Assembly: GCF_026213295.1 (NCBI RefSeq)
Contig: NC_079420.1
Span: 9,354,182 to 9,418,181, forward strand
DNA from: Gadus chalcogrammus
Lineage: Eukaryota > Chordata > Actinopteri > Gadiformes > Gadidae
Length of the DNA: 64,000 nucleotides
Reading direction: 5' to 3'
Each line of letters starts with the position of its first letter. The first letter of the stretch is position 1. The notes below the pieces were generated by a model. It was not told the origin of the DNA and did not search any database. It saw only the letters and a list, made by a program, of their open reading frames with translations. The position numbers and the translations under genes are program-made. Below, piece after piece: positions 12,085 to 24,367 of this stretch.

Positions 12085-12245
12085 ATACAGTGGCTGGATG
12101 GTTAACATGGATGCCTCACAGCAAGGTCCGCAGTTTGAACCTTAGAGAGAGAGAGCCAGAGAGAGAGGATAACTAGGTTCTATCAGTTTGCATGTTCTCT
12201 CTTATCTTCATGTGGGTTTCCTGCGGGGGATCCTAGCCTTTATTT
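12085..12245 (+). mobile_element. degenerate SINE-like repeat
   Basis: The order of motifs matches a widespread teleost repeat: GTGGCTGGATGGTTAACATG, then GCCTCACAGCAAGGTC, then a B-box-like GCAGTTTGAACCTT. After a GA-rich interruption come CAGTTTGCATGTTCTCTC and GTGGGTTTCCTGCGGG. It is diverged and I could not define target-site duplications. Confidence 0.6.
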
Positions 12246-14000
12246 TCCAACCCTAAAAAATATTTATTCCCAGTGCAGGTCCTTCAAATGCAAAGGACAA
12301 AGAACCATGCAAAACAGAGTAGTTAAACGTATGATACAGACGTACAGATGTACGAATATATACATGTATATATTTGCACGCTATACTTTCAAATATCGGT
12401 TTAATAATGTGTTATCACATCAATTGTATATAATGAAAAATGTCTGGAATGCAAAGATGCAATTGATCTTTTATCTTCAGGAAAATGTCTGGGACAGTTG
12501 CAGAGGACATGTTTCCCCGCTTTAATCTATACAAAGAAAGGCAACTAATGCAGGATTTAACACCTTGTAATTTTCCAGAAGGCCTTCTTCGTCATCATTT
12601 GGTCAATCCAAATTGCAATTACGCTGGTGTAGCCTAGAGCAAATTCAATAAACCTGTGTTCAGTCCTTTCAGGGTCACCACAGAGAACATGTGTCTTATG
12701 GAAATACGTCCCCACACAAAACAACATCACAATCACCAAGATAAGCAGTCTCTCATCGCTCCTCCATAACTCGAGACCACTCGAGACCACCAATCATTCA
12801 CAGATTACCACCAACCATGATGCCTTCAATGCACCGTTTAGCCTTAGCGTAACACATTCACCGTCAAATCTCAAAGCTCTGTTCACTGAGATCGTACCTC
12901 AAAAGGCATTTGTTTAAAATGCTGTCCCCCCTCATGAGGAGAGGGAGGCATGGGGAGCATCCTAACGGTATACTGGAACAGGTTCAGTTCACCGTGCGGT
13001 AGCTCAGACGACCCTGAGAAAGGGCTCCTCCCCAGGCCTTCTCTGTACCTGGGACCATCTGGAGGAGACATGTCAGAGAGGGGGGTGTTTGCATAGGTCA
13101 GAGCAGCCCTTGATTAGTATACCATCATAATTACACTTAGGCAGCATGCTGGCAGATCGATCTAAATCTGCTGCTGCTGCATGGCTTCAGGAAGAACGGA
13201 GAACGTGTAATAATTAGCGGTGACTCGCTACCACATGCTGGAGTGACGTGTGAATTATGGTCATTACAGTTGTAGACTGCAGACTTATACCGGAATTGAG
13301 GAATAGATCAAAATAAGACAACATGGTCGTTGGTCGTTGTGGTGTGGAGTCCTCGGTACTGATTCCTATCGGTTCACCCGTCTAGTACCACTAAACTACA
13401 CTAAACTCCATGTATGATCACAGCAGTGTGGCGAGAGAACACCTGATAAACTCTAGAAATGATTCCCTAGGATGCACTGCACTCCGAAAGCGGACAAGCC
13501 CTGTATCCTCAGCAGTGCATTTCGAACAGCTTGAAGCATATGGCGGGGAAATCGCAAACTAGTGTTTCTGGCATTTCAGCAGCGATTATTAAGGAACACC
13601 TGTTTGTCTGCCTGGCGCGGAGACTCGAGGTCCAGCCCAATTGCAGCAGGCTAATGAAGGTCTCCTCAGCCTAATTGTTTGAACTATAAATAGCGCCCAA
13701 TAGAAGCAGAGCTCGCATGTCTCCTGTATTATATCTTGCCGATGTGAGGAGCCGGAGGTGCATTGATGTGCAGTCTGAGTCGGTGAGCAATTATGTAAAG
13801 CAATTTAAAGTGATGAAAAAAACGCTTTTGCAAAAATGGGAAGCATTAAATGTGCTGTTACATGATATTGTCTTTCACAGAGGCGCTGTTTGGATGAAGT
13901 GGAATACAGAGTATATCTTATTTATGAAACAAGGACTTATTGCAACCACAGAGGACACGGCATCCCCTTCATACTGTCTCTATTACTGTCTACGTATTGT
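12246..14000. other. unique sequence; two enhancer-like blocks
   Basis: 12,300-12,560 is AT-rich without structure. 13,090-13,290 and 13,550-13,700 are repeat-free and contain TAATTA- and ATTATTAAGG-type homeodomain cores with CAGCTG-like and GCAGC motifs, so they read like conserved noncoding elements. Only alignment to other fishes could confirm this. A frame of 62 codons at 12,883-13,071 (minus) is unrecognised. Confidence 0.3.
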
Positions 14001-14008
14001 CTGGTTAA

Positions 14009-14265
14009 TGGCAAACGGTCAGCATTCAAACAGCGCTCTTCATACCTGTGGCTACTCAAAGTGCTTTACAATCAATGCTTCAAATTCACCCATTCATACA
14101 CTCGTACAAAAACACACACAGTGGTGTCTAATGCAAGATAACCACATGCTCGTCAGCAAGCTGTTGATAAGGTTTGTGTTTTGCTCAGGGACACCTCCAC
14201 AGTTTGCTCGGAGGAGCCGGGGATTGGACTAATAACCTTTGCGGACTGCCGGACGACCACTGCCC
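14009..14265 (-). mobile_element. tRNA-derived SINE, copy B
   Basis: The same minus-strand body as copy A: B-box-like GGTTATTAGTCCAATCCCCG, then GTGGAGGTGTCCCTGAGCAA, a CTGACGAGCATGTGG block, and the tail TTGTAAAGCACTTTGAGTAG...GACCGTTTGCCATT. It is flanked by a perfect 8-bp target-site duplication CTGGTTAA at 14,001-14,008 and 14,266-14,273. The tRNA-like A box is eroded. Confidence 0.9.
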
Positions 14266-14273
14266 CTGGTTAA

Positions 14274-15530
14274 GGATGAAAATTTAGGGTGCGATGGCGG
14301 TAGTTTCCCTAAGCAATTGAAAGTCATGGCTGAAGTGAGTTTCATTTGCAAGGGCCCTGTGGTTCTCTGTCTCAAAGATGACTCGACGGAAAATTAATTT
14401 GAGCGACAATTAGATGCAAGGCCCATTACTAATAGCACTATCAGTGAGATTGGAGAACTGCTCAATGGCTTCTTCTCAGGAGCGTTTGTAGCCTCGGCGC
14501 TGCGGATGGGAGCCCCTGCTGCTCAGGGGTCACCCGTACCGACGCTGGTGAAATTAGTTTGGTGGGCAGGGGTTCTCCAGGTCGACCCTTTGAGACAGTA
14601 AGAGGTAATGGTGACTTTAAAGTGCCATAAAGTTTCACATCAAATCATTACTCCATTCCAATACTGTTTACAGACGGAAAATCTAAAACACAAGAGAGCG
14701 TGAGTCACAACCCTTTGTCTCACCACAAAGCGCTGCACCAGACCCTGTTGAATATGAAGGCAAAAATTAAAAAAACAAAAACACTTTTTTACTTTACTTG
14801 CATCTTACTGTTTCGCTGAATTGATTGTTGAACAATAATGAAAGTAAACCAAGGAAAACATCCCAGAGAGTTTTGATGTGGATTGACTGAATCCTTTCAC
14901 GGTACTGCACAGTACATAGGCTATCACAGATTCTTCCAACAGGTTAGAGGGAGAGAATTAGATTAGATATATTGCAATTGAGTTTGTGGCCTTGAGGCTG
15001 GGGGGGGTCGGGTGATTGTTTTGGTTCAGCATCGGCAGGCTGTAAAGTGGAAAAGAAAGAAAGGCAAAAAAACTGAAAAAGAAGTGAGATTCAGAAGCTG
15101 CTCATTCAAACTGAGACTCTCCCCCCATCCTCCTCTTCCTCATTCTCCACCTCCTCCCTCCTCTTCCTCCCAGTCCTCTTCCCTCCCCCCGGCCTCCTCC
15201 CTGGCTCACTGGGATGGAAAGATGATGTTGCTCCTGCTGTCAACCCAGCAGTGGGGTGTCTTCCCAGAGAGAGATCACACCGTACAGTGGCTCAGACTAA
15301 CTGAGGTCTAATGCGCTAATGGAGCGTGGCTTTGCATGAAAGCATTTCAAAATGCAACATAATGTAATGAAATGTATTGTAATGTTTAATGGAATGGAAT
15401 GATTCATGGCCGTTTCAGATATTTTCTCATCCGGCAACTGTACAGCTCTGAACGGATGTGCTCCGAAATCCCATGCTCACACAGTGTAGTTGTGGCAAGG
15501 GTGTTCCGTTCAGAATGGTCCAGGGTTTGA
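14274..15530. other. unique sequence, no gene seen
   Basis: 14,380-14,530 is a compact repeat-free block with AATTAATTTG and CCATTACTAATAG cores, possibly regulatory. 15,120-15,205 is a CT-rich run. 15,350-15,405 is a degenerate (AATG)n stretch. No coding evidence. Confidence 0.35.
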
Positions 15531-15547
15531 TCCTCGTGTCCCCTGAC

Positions 15548-15566
15548 TCCCTCCCCCCCCCCCCCC
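15548..15566 (+). repeat. poly-C run
   Basis: An almost uninterrupted run of C after CCTGACTCCC. The complementary strand is a G-run able to form quadruplex. Such homopolymers are also prone to assembly length error. Confidence 0.8.
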
Positions 15567-15781
15567 GACACCAAACACCAACAACCAGCTTTAGTATGGG
15601 GACTGAAGTTGGTAGACATTTGTTCAACATCTTCACCCTGTAAAAAGACTAATCTGAAAACAGCCAACAAACACAGACGTGTATGGCTGTATATGCTGGT
15701 CTGATGTTGTCATTTGTTTGGGCAGTGTGCAATCCCGTTTTAGGGCATCCTTGAGGAAGACTCGTAACCACCTACCTTCCC

Positions 15782-15808
15782 CAGGGGAATACGACCTGTA
15801 TTCCCCTG
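15782..15808. repeat. perfect 11-bp inverted repeat
   Basis: CAGGGGAATAC at 15,782-15,792 and GTATTCCCCTG at 15,798-15,808 are separated by five bases. A compact hairpin of unknown function, not followed by a T-run. Confidence 0.75.
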
Positions 15809-17139
15809 CAGCAGCTATTGGTAAAAAAGTCTTCGGAATGATGTGTTTAAAAGACAAATGAAACCCCCCTGAACCGCCGTCCAATCCAGGGGGGTGGAAG
15901 GCGTGTGCAGGTGAAACTGGCAACCCTAAACCCCCAGTTAAGCTGTCAACAAAATAAAACAACGGCCAAACCGCCGGGATAATACCCTGAGCCAGAGTTT
16001 AGATCTTAAACTCTCCTGGATCTTGATATCGCAGGCTAGAGGAAAGGTGAGCGATGACAGAAAAGCAGAGAGAGATCTCGTAAACAACAAAATAAGTTCT
16101 TATCACGCACATTTCCAATTGACAGACAGCCGGCTCCGGGAAGTCCTTTGGTTGCACTATGGATGCCACCATGGCCTCCAGCCTCATTCAAAGCTTGGCT
16201 TTCTTCTAGCGTTTCACTCAAACGGGGGGGGAAGTGTTCATTGCTTATTTATTTGTCTGGAACAAGTGCACCCATGAGTTGCACTGCTGTGCATAAGCGG
16301 CACAAAAGTCACATTTGAGGGTGCTGAGCTTTTGTAGAAATCTGCCGAAACGCAAAAGCGGCGCAAACAGCTTGTTTGTGTGAACCTGGTGATGAGACAG
16401 GATGGGATGCTATTCCATGACGGATAATGGCGTTCGGTACTAGACACGCAGTCTCCCCTAATAATAGACGAGAATTTGACGCATTACTAGGACGATGTTA
16501 TGTGTGGGGTTGGATTCCACTATGCATAATTCCCACAATGTCAAATAGGCTATCCATGTTACATGTAACTAACTATCAAGGCCAATGCAGCTCGCAAAGC
16601 GGTCCAATGATGCCCAGTATTAGTTCACCCTTCCTCGTCCCGTTAAAGAATGTGCCACGCCATGCACAATAAGGGCGGTATTTCTTTCAAACACAAAGAG
16701 GAATATTGTATCGCTCAACAGAACGTGTTCCTGGCACCTGTGCGTGGGAGAGATTGGGGAGGGCAGGTAGAAACGAGAGCTCCAGTGCACTGAGATACTC
16801 CAGTATCATGAGACCCAATCAAAGCCAAAGAACTGATGTAATGTATTCCCCCGAAATACAGTGTGAGGCCGTGTGAGGCCGTGTGAGGCCGTGTTCTGCG
16901 GATGATCTCTTCGTTAACCCGGCTGCCCACTGTCTATTCGTCGTCCTGGGATTTAAGAGAAGAAGTGTGTTTTATCTACACGCTTCCATAAGGGAAGAGT
17001 TTAAACCACCAGCGAGGCGTTCTGGCGAACAGGAAGGTGGTGTGTGGGATGAAATCTTCAACACAGGTGCGTCTTTACCTGACTTCATCATATTTTCTTT
17101 GTAATCTGAATACACAGGAGAAATGTCGATGCCAGCTAA
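15809..17139. other. no gene seen
   Basis: Short overlapping frames only. A 10-bp unit GTGTGAGGCC is repeated three times in tandem at about 16,861-16,890. Otherwise unique sequence. Confidence 0.4.
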
Positions 17140-17314
<175 letters not shown>

Positions 17315-17908
17315 GGCATCCAAACTGAGCAGCCGTAGCCTAAAAGGACTGACATTCCAGAACACAAAGTAGGTCTTCGAACTGAGCAACAAATGAGGAA
17401 AACCGCAATTATTCCATAAACCCACTCATTTGAAACCGAAAGATTAGCAAACAAAATAACAACAGAGACCTGCCACAGACCGAAGCATTGCCGTCTGCTT
17501 TTGGCTTCCAAGTAGTTTTAGTTTCTGCATGCCATTTTCAAGTTTATTATAACCAATTACCAGAAATGAGCTGTGCTAAATTGTACATTCTCAACTAGAA
17601 AATGGGTTTTAAAGAATTCCTTTCTTCGTGCTCTGTGGGAAGATACGACTTCCTTTCACTGATTATGATGCATTTTAAACACAAACCTGCTCGTATTCCA
17701 GAGTGTGACTGACGCTACGTTGCCCCGTGTGCTTAATCCTAATGAATGACAAAAAGTACAAAAAATGTGAGATTTCCGTGCAGACACATGTGAGTATGTT
17801 GTAAAGACAGGCAGTGATGCCTCCTCATAATGCACAATCAGACACAAGCGATGTATTCTTCCCACACTAATGTACACACAGATGTATGCAGCCATGTTAC
17901 TAGCGGTC

Positions 17909-17980
17909 GCACACACTCACGCACACACACACACACGCACACGCACACGCAAACGCACACGCACACGCACACACACACAC
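17909..17980 (+). repeat. imperfect (CA)n with CG interruptions
   Basis: (CA)n broken by ACGCAC units. It is the left arm of a larger inverted pair with the GT array at 18,100-18,193. Confidence 0.9.
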
Positions 17981-18098
17981 TAAAACTAGTTGGAAACCAT
18001 CTCTGCGTCACAAGCAACCACGGCCCCCTTTACGCACGGCCGTACATCGGGTCTCGAACACTTCAAGAATTGAAGACGACTTAATGGACATGGTTCCA

Positions 18099-18099
<1 letters not shown>

Positions 18100-18147
<48 letters not shown>

Positions 18148-18193
18148 TGCGTGTGCGTGTGCGCGCGTGCGTGTGCGCGCGTGCGTGTGCGCG
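18100..18193 (+). repeat. compound (GT)n / (GC,GT)n microsatellite
   Basis: Pure (GT)n to about 18,142, then GCGCGTGC and GTGTGCGC units. The CG steps are those expected to favour Z-DNA most strongly. Confidence 0.95.
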
Positions 18194-19051
18194 AGAGTTG
18201 TCCTGCTGGTGGCGCAGCGATGGGCCAGCAGACATAGACGAGACGAGAGCAGCAGACCACCGGATGACGCCTGGGGAATTCAGCAGCAATATCCAGCCCC
18301 GCTCCAAATGTCAGCAACAGGCAGCGGCACAACGCGGCCTCATATCTCCACTGATCCCAGCGGGCGATGTAATAAGACTGCGACATTTAAAAAAAACACA
18401 CACAAAAAACAAAAACAATGCAGACAAACACGGCGGCGAGCGGCGCGACGGCGCGTTGGAGGGTGACTCAGAGGGGATGCAGCGGCCACGGTCACACTTG
18501 TTCATTTCGCAATCCTCCGATGGTGATAAATAGATTGGTGCATAAATAATGTCCTGCGTTTCCGCATGAATTCCCAATTAAACACAGACGCTCTCCTGGC
18601 TGTTTTGTCTCGGTGTTTTCCATGGAGGTTGAGCGTTCCGTCACCATTGTCTAGCTTTAATAAGACACACAAAGACGCTGTCAAGACTTTTTTTTTTTCT
18701 CTGACAGTGATGAATGACTTATTTAAAAGCATGAATAGTTCTATACTTGGCAGAACTCTGCCATTCCCATATGCGGCCCACAACGATCATGTGGCATATA
18801 ATTACTAACGCCGGAAGACAGCCGTGATTGCAATTAATTATTCTCTGAATTTAGAGGAAAACAAGTGTTCAAAATGGAGGGAATGTGATGTTATGGCACT
18901 GCTGTTGGAATATCATCTCATCTCTCGCCGGTGGATGCCTGAGAAATGATTTATTAGATAAACAGAGATATGAACTGTCATGCCCTGAGAAATGGAAGAT
19001 AGACAAGCTTGTTTGTGTGCGTGTGTGTTGGAGTACGCATGGTCGCACGCG

Positions 19052-19054
<3 letters not shown>

Positions 19055-19103
<49 letters not shown>
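19055..19103 (+). repeat. (GT)n microsatellite
   Basis: A pure GT run following GCACGCGCCT and ending GCGCGC. A shorter GT patch lies just upstream at about 19,012-19,028. Confidence 0.95.
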
Positions 19104-19106
<3 letters not shown>

Positions 19107-19398
19107 CATGAGTGTGTGTCTACTTCTGCCTGTCTCATTTTCCCTTTCCCTGTTTTCTGAGTGAATGTCTGTGGCATTCATAGTTTTTGTGCGTGACAGA
19201 ACTGAGTGTTACGCAAAAGCAGAGCATATCTCCACGTGAATAATTGGGTCTCTCTTTGTACACTTGTGGAATACAAATGCGGGCCGGAATAGGACCGAAT
19301 GCGGGCGCACACAGAAACTGGAGTCAGCACTTGGGGCGCCACAGGGCCCGGCAAGGTTATTGATGGCAGACAAAATGTCTTTGAGGTAGCCTGCAAAG

Positions 19399-19512
<114 letters not shown>

Positions 19513-19611
19513 CACAGAGAGAGGGAGACACAGACACAGTGTGGTGTCAGTGAGGTGATATCAGCGTCCATCAGTCAGCCAGACACAATAGAAGCCAGCC
19601 CCAATTGCACA

Positions 19612-19708
19612 CACACACATGCGTTTGCACACCCATGGACAAGCACACGCTCTCACTCACTCACACACACACACAGATACACTCACACACACACACACAT
19701 GCACACAC
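19612..19708 (+). repeat. interrupted (CA)n
   Basis: Several CA blocks separated by ATGCG, CTCACT and GATACT spacers. Opposite polarity to the GT array 100 bp upstream. Confidence 0.85.
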
Positions 19709-19829
19709 ACTAGCATACGCATGCTACCGCAGGTAGAGTCAAATAATGGGAAGCCAAAACACCGGGCTCTCTGGCCCCTCCCTCACGGCCCACGGTTGTC
19801 CCGGTGACAGAGAGGGCTTGACAGATAGC

Positions 19830-20060
19830 TCAAAAGGATGCACAATCATGGCATGCTAGGGCCTGGGATGGAGTGCGGCCATTATTCTAAGGCAAAGCTC
19901 TTTGGCGGGGCGAGGCCTGAGCACAGCGGAGCTGTGATAGATGGGGTCCATTAATCAAGACAGGACCCACGCCGCCCACAGAATGATGTGCGGAAATTCA
20001 AATCCTCAAGCCGCATTTGGAAAATTAAAGCTGCCCGGGCAGGGTGAGGCCCCGGCGTTA
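19830..20060. promoter_or_regulatory. candidate conserved noncoding element
   Basis: Repeat-free sequence between microsatellites. It contains GACAGATAGCTC, GGCCATTATTC, CCATTAATCAAGACAGG (homeodomain/TALE-like) and AAAATTAAAGCTGCC, with no open frame of interest. Enhancer-like by composition only; I could not test conservation. Confidence 0.25.
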
Positions 20061-20072
20061 CTGAGTTCCCCG

Positions 20073-20074
<2 letters not shown>

Positions 20075-20113
<39 letters not shown>

Positions 20114-20125
20114 GGGGGGGGGGGG
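20075..20125 (+). repeat. (GT)n followed by G15
   Basis: GT dinucleotides to 20,110, then fifteen consecutive G residues. The G-run could form a quadruplex next to Z-prone DNA. The same architecture recurs at 37,291-37,328. Confidence 0.95.
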
Positions 20126-20359
20126 TCACCCCCTTGGCGCCCCTTTAAGTGTTCGCCTCTCCTCGCCTCTCCTCGCTGCTCCCTCCGGCCACCTGTTGAG
20201 TGATGTGTTCTTCATTTGTCATTGTCCCCTTGACTTCGGTCCTCAATGTGGTCAGATATTTCTATACATTACTTTTGATTTATACGATCCCCATTGGTTT
20301 TCAAATAGAGTTTTGATTAAGGGGCCCTGAAGAATTGAACATGTGTGTGATATGTTTTT

Positions 20360-20360
<1 letters not shown>

Positions 20361-20397
<37 letters not shown>
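20361..20397 (+). repeat. (AT)n microsatellite
   Basis: About 18 AT units ending in GTACGTGTGTGGG. A self-complementary cruciform-prone tract. Confidence 0.95.
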
Positions 20398-20401
<4 letters not shown>

Positions 20402-22199
20402 GTGTGTGGGTTGGATTCTCATTCGCAACACACTCTGATGGCTTGAGATTACTCAGAGCATTCATAAATAATAAAACCCCCAATGCATATGAATGTCTCA
20501 CTTTCCATACGTTCTCTATGATAACCTTGAGGTGTGGTTGTGTAACCCACTGCCGTTTTCGGGTTAATATATCCTTTTGTTCGAAGATGTTCTTTTTTTT
20601 TTCTGCCTTTGTCTAAATTGGATGATACTTTCATTTTGGTAAACAAAACCTAAGAGTAATCCCTGCCCTCCAATAATTATTATGAGCTGATTCAAAAAAC
20701 CCGCAAGGTCTTTCGATCTGCACTCGCACCAAACAAAGCAAAGCAGTAACTTAAGTAGACGCTAAAGCAAGAATCGACTTCAAAGATATCTTATTTAACC
20801 ACAATTCAAGCAATGTATTCCACTTCATTAACAGTAACCAACACAAAATGGAGGGTTTATTTACTTCAGGGATTTCCGTCTGTCCTTCACGGTCCTCTGG
20901 GTTCGTATGTTGACTTCTTAAGAAAACCATACTTTGTTTCCGAATAAATGAAACGTGTTTGGAGATTAACCAATGACCAGAATTTTTTTTCAAAGTAACG
21001 AAGGCATGGATATGCAAAAATGCTAATTATTATTTGATGTATTTATGTATGCATAACCACTTAATATTGTGACGCATGAAATCTCCATATTTGTCCAATG
21101 TAAGTATCGGAATGGTCTTTTTGAAAAGTATGGCTGTTCATTTCATTGTGGTTTAAAGTTAATGGACCTCTCTTGGAGTTTGATTATACTTTCACAGTGG
21201 TCCTGCTTCAATGAGAGGGAAGGGTATTTTTGCATTGTTTCAATAAAAACAGGATGGACAAGACCCAGAGCCCAGTTGAGCTCCCCTACGCTTCGATACC
21301 TTTTGTTCATAACTCTTTATGTATGTACTGATTGTGGAAACTGCAATATTAAACAGAATTTCAGCAGCCAACCAATGTCGATTTAATTAATGGGGATTTT
21401 TGGGACTATAAGCTCCCAGAACCAAGAGGGACTCTCGTCCCACACGGTAACAGCTGTTATGCTTCATTCGGTATTTTATTTATGATTCCAGTGATCCTCC
21501 TTGCTCTATTTGACAGCCTTGTTTTCAACAGTTTTCTCTGTTCAAATCGGTATAGTAAAACCATATGCCAGTATAAATGTACCCTTAGTCTGATTCTTTT
21601 TATTTTTTTCTATATTTTGAGTGTAAAGATAAGCAGTAATTAGAAAATCAGAATAGAAGTGTATTATTATATTTGGCACAATGGTGCTCCATCGACGACA
21701 ATATTGACCTCGGAAAATATGACTGTGTTTGGCTTGCAGAGCTGGTCTATTATCTAACCAGTAACTGAACCTCTCAACGCAGAAAAGCTGTTCCTTTTGT
21801 GCTCTGGTCGGCCCCTGCTCGAACAATTCAACTCAATCACGGCCCCATTATGGATTTAGCAGAAACAAGAACTCAAGATGAGTCTGTTATCAATGTGTCA
21901 TTAAAAAAAAAAACGCCCAGTTCTTCACCCAGAGCAGAGAGAAGGCGTGTGTCTCTGGCAAAGCGATGTATCCCAGAGTCCCGGGGTGAACCCAGGCCAG
22001 ACACTCACCTGACTTCGCCCCCTCAACCAATGAAACGACATCCCCAGCCAGCCTGCCCACCATCCCTGAGCCATTTAAGAACACGCAGGGACAGAATACC
22101 AAACGGAGCTAAGTGGAGGAGGAAAGTTGCACGGCGTGAGATGTCAGGCACTTCTGATGAATATATTTTCCAAAGGGGAGGAGAAAACGCTCCCTCCTC
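20398..22199. other. unique AT-rich sequence, no gene seen
   Basis: Frames of up to 134 codons on either strand overlap one another and show no recognisable domain. No repeat family recognised. Confidence 0.4.
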
Positions 22200-22480
22200 A
22201 TAACAACAAGCCCGGAGGCACGGCGCGGCCGTGATGGATTCAGCAATCTCTTGCCGTTCATCTGATTGTGCAAACCATATCCTCTTTTAAACATCTTTTT
22301 CCTTCTGAGAGAAATACGTTTGACGTGCTTATTGCTGCACTCCATTTGTTCCATAGAGCATTTACATCGCCGCAGGTAATAATTAAATATTTTAACTCCT
22401 ACCCTGACGAGCATTGCCCTAGTCCCTGGATTCATCGGATATATGTTAATCAGGCAGAAATGCTCCCTGATTATTTCCCC
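22200..22480. promoter_or_regulatory. candidate conserved noncoding element
   Basis: A repeat-free block with balanced composition, including GTAATAATTAAATATTTTAA and TATGTTAATCAGGCAG homeodomain-like cores. The overlapping 145-codon frame (22,268-22,705) has no recognisable motif and probably reflects low stop density. Confidence 0.25.
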
Positions 22481-22906
22481 CTCCTAGGTTCTGTGAGAAT
22501 GTTTCCATTTCCATCGCCTTTTAAGGGGACGTGCAGACTTGTGCGATGGATGTGTGCCAGGAACCTCTCCACCTCCTCTCTACAGAAGCTAGCCACTCTA
22601 AACTCCCTCTGTTTGTGTTTCACTGTTCTGCGTAAATCTGTAGAGCGTAAACAATGCGGTATTGAAATAAGAAATGGTTGGCGAGTGGTGGGGGAGAAGG
22701 AATGATAGTTCACACCCACCGTGGACCCACCGTGTCCTTTCTCTTACATTCGTTCACCAAAGCCAGAGCAAGTGCACTGCCAAAGGGAGAGCGCTAGCAA
22801 AAATTGCTTCTGTTGAATGCACTTCCGCTGCCTTTATTGCTTTCTGTAATTGGTTCTCTGTGAAGGAACGGGGCCCATAGAGTCATTTTTTTTTGATTCC
22901 CTAAAA
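22481..22906. other. no gene seen
   Basis: Unique sequence up to the start of a probable hAT element. No structure identified. Confidence 0.4.
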
Positions 22907-24367
22907 CAGTAGTTCCCAATCTTTGACTTTAGGTGTACCACTGAGTTGTCATCGAGACCTTTCGCAGCGGACCACCTTATACGCAAACGCAATAAAATAG
23001 ATAAATACACACGCAGTGGCCAGGAACAAAGTGCCAGCAAACATTTTATACACAATGTTGTATGCAGGAAGGTCATGGCCAGTGGGATATGGAGGGAAGA
23101 TAAAGTCAGCCATGCTGCTTATGCTCACAATGTATTTATTTGGCAAACACACTATCCACAAAAACAAAACAAATGTTTTTGGAGTATTATAATACTTATA
23201 CTGAACAATATTTATGATACATTTCTTTTCAATCATCGGAATTATTTGTTCTATTATTCTAAACTAGAGTTTTCTAGCGTTGCGCTCACTCAACCTCTAG
23301 TTGTAATTAAACCCATAGCAATAATGTGGAAACCCCAGTCGATATTGTAACAAATTTCTGAGCGCATAATATAGTATCATTTTGCCTATAATGTTGCAAC
23401 TTATAACATTTGTTCACCACAAATGACTGGTGAAAGCAGTGCCAACATTTCGATATTTTTTAACCTTTCAGAAAACAAAGTCAACAGGCTGATTATCATA
23501 TAGGGGGCCACTCAATGACATGCAGAAGCGTCATCAACACGCCCACTTAAGTGGTGTGAGAAATACAGACTTTCTACTCCTCATTTACATATAAGGTAAT
23601 GAACATTTCCTACGGAGAAAATACTACCTCAGGGGTAGTATTATTCAGGAGATTTTCAGAGCACAAATATCAGGATATGTTGTTCACACATAGGGCCCAT
23701 CAGGAGAATATCAGGACTTACGCGTGTGTTTGAAAGCAGCTAGTGTGTGAGAATTTCATTACGTTATAAAATTAGTCAATTTATGGTAACAGGGGTAATT
23801 GTTCAAGGGAAAGTGTAGTATACTATGCATGCAAATCAATTATTAAATTGCTTTTACTGTTATTCAGGGCCGAAAAGTGCATTGACATTTTAAATTGCAA
23901 GGCAACTACTATTGGTTAATTGAAAATAATAATTATCATTGAGATTAAACATCTCTTCCAGTGTCCTGGCCAAGACAGGCAGCAGTAGCCTACAGTCACA
24001 CGTAGCATACTGACAAAACATAAGAAAAACAAAACAACTAAAACAGTCTGCATGGGGAGGCTGGAAATCAATATCGCAAGACATTTGATTGTGCGCACGT
24101 GCTTGTGTGTGCGGTGTGTGTATGCGGTGTGTATGTGCATGCTTGCGGTGTATGTATGCGTTCGTGTGTGCTGTGTGTTTCGTGTGTGTGTGTGAGCTGC
24201 AGGCCGTGCACATACTCATGAGCACATGAATAAAATGAGTAAATGGTGCGACAGGCATGCTATTTTAGTAGTAAGATTTGTCTATTACAAGACTACAATC
24301 CCACATACCAACTGCTGTACCCTGATGTACCACCATTGGTACGCTGACCACAGGTTGAAAACCACTG
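22907..24367. mobile_element. probable non-autonomous hAT element
   Basis: The left end CAGTAGTTCCCAATCT and the right end, whose reverse complement is CAGTGGTTTTCAACCTGTGG, match each other and the usual hAT terminal pattern CAGTGGTTCTCAACCT. The interior has no transposase and includes a GT-rich patch at 24,090-24,195. The 8-bp flanks do not match (CCCTAAAA and GTGTGAAT), so the duplication has decayed or these are ends of two different insertions. Confidence 0.5.

Noticed and set aside
13717..14232. 171-codon frame
   Set aside because: Its second half runs through SINE copy B, so it is chance plus repeat.
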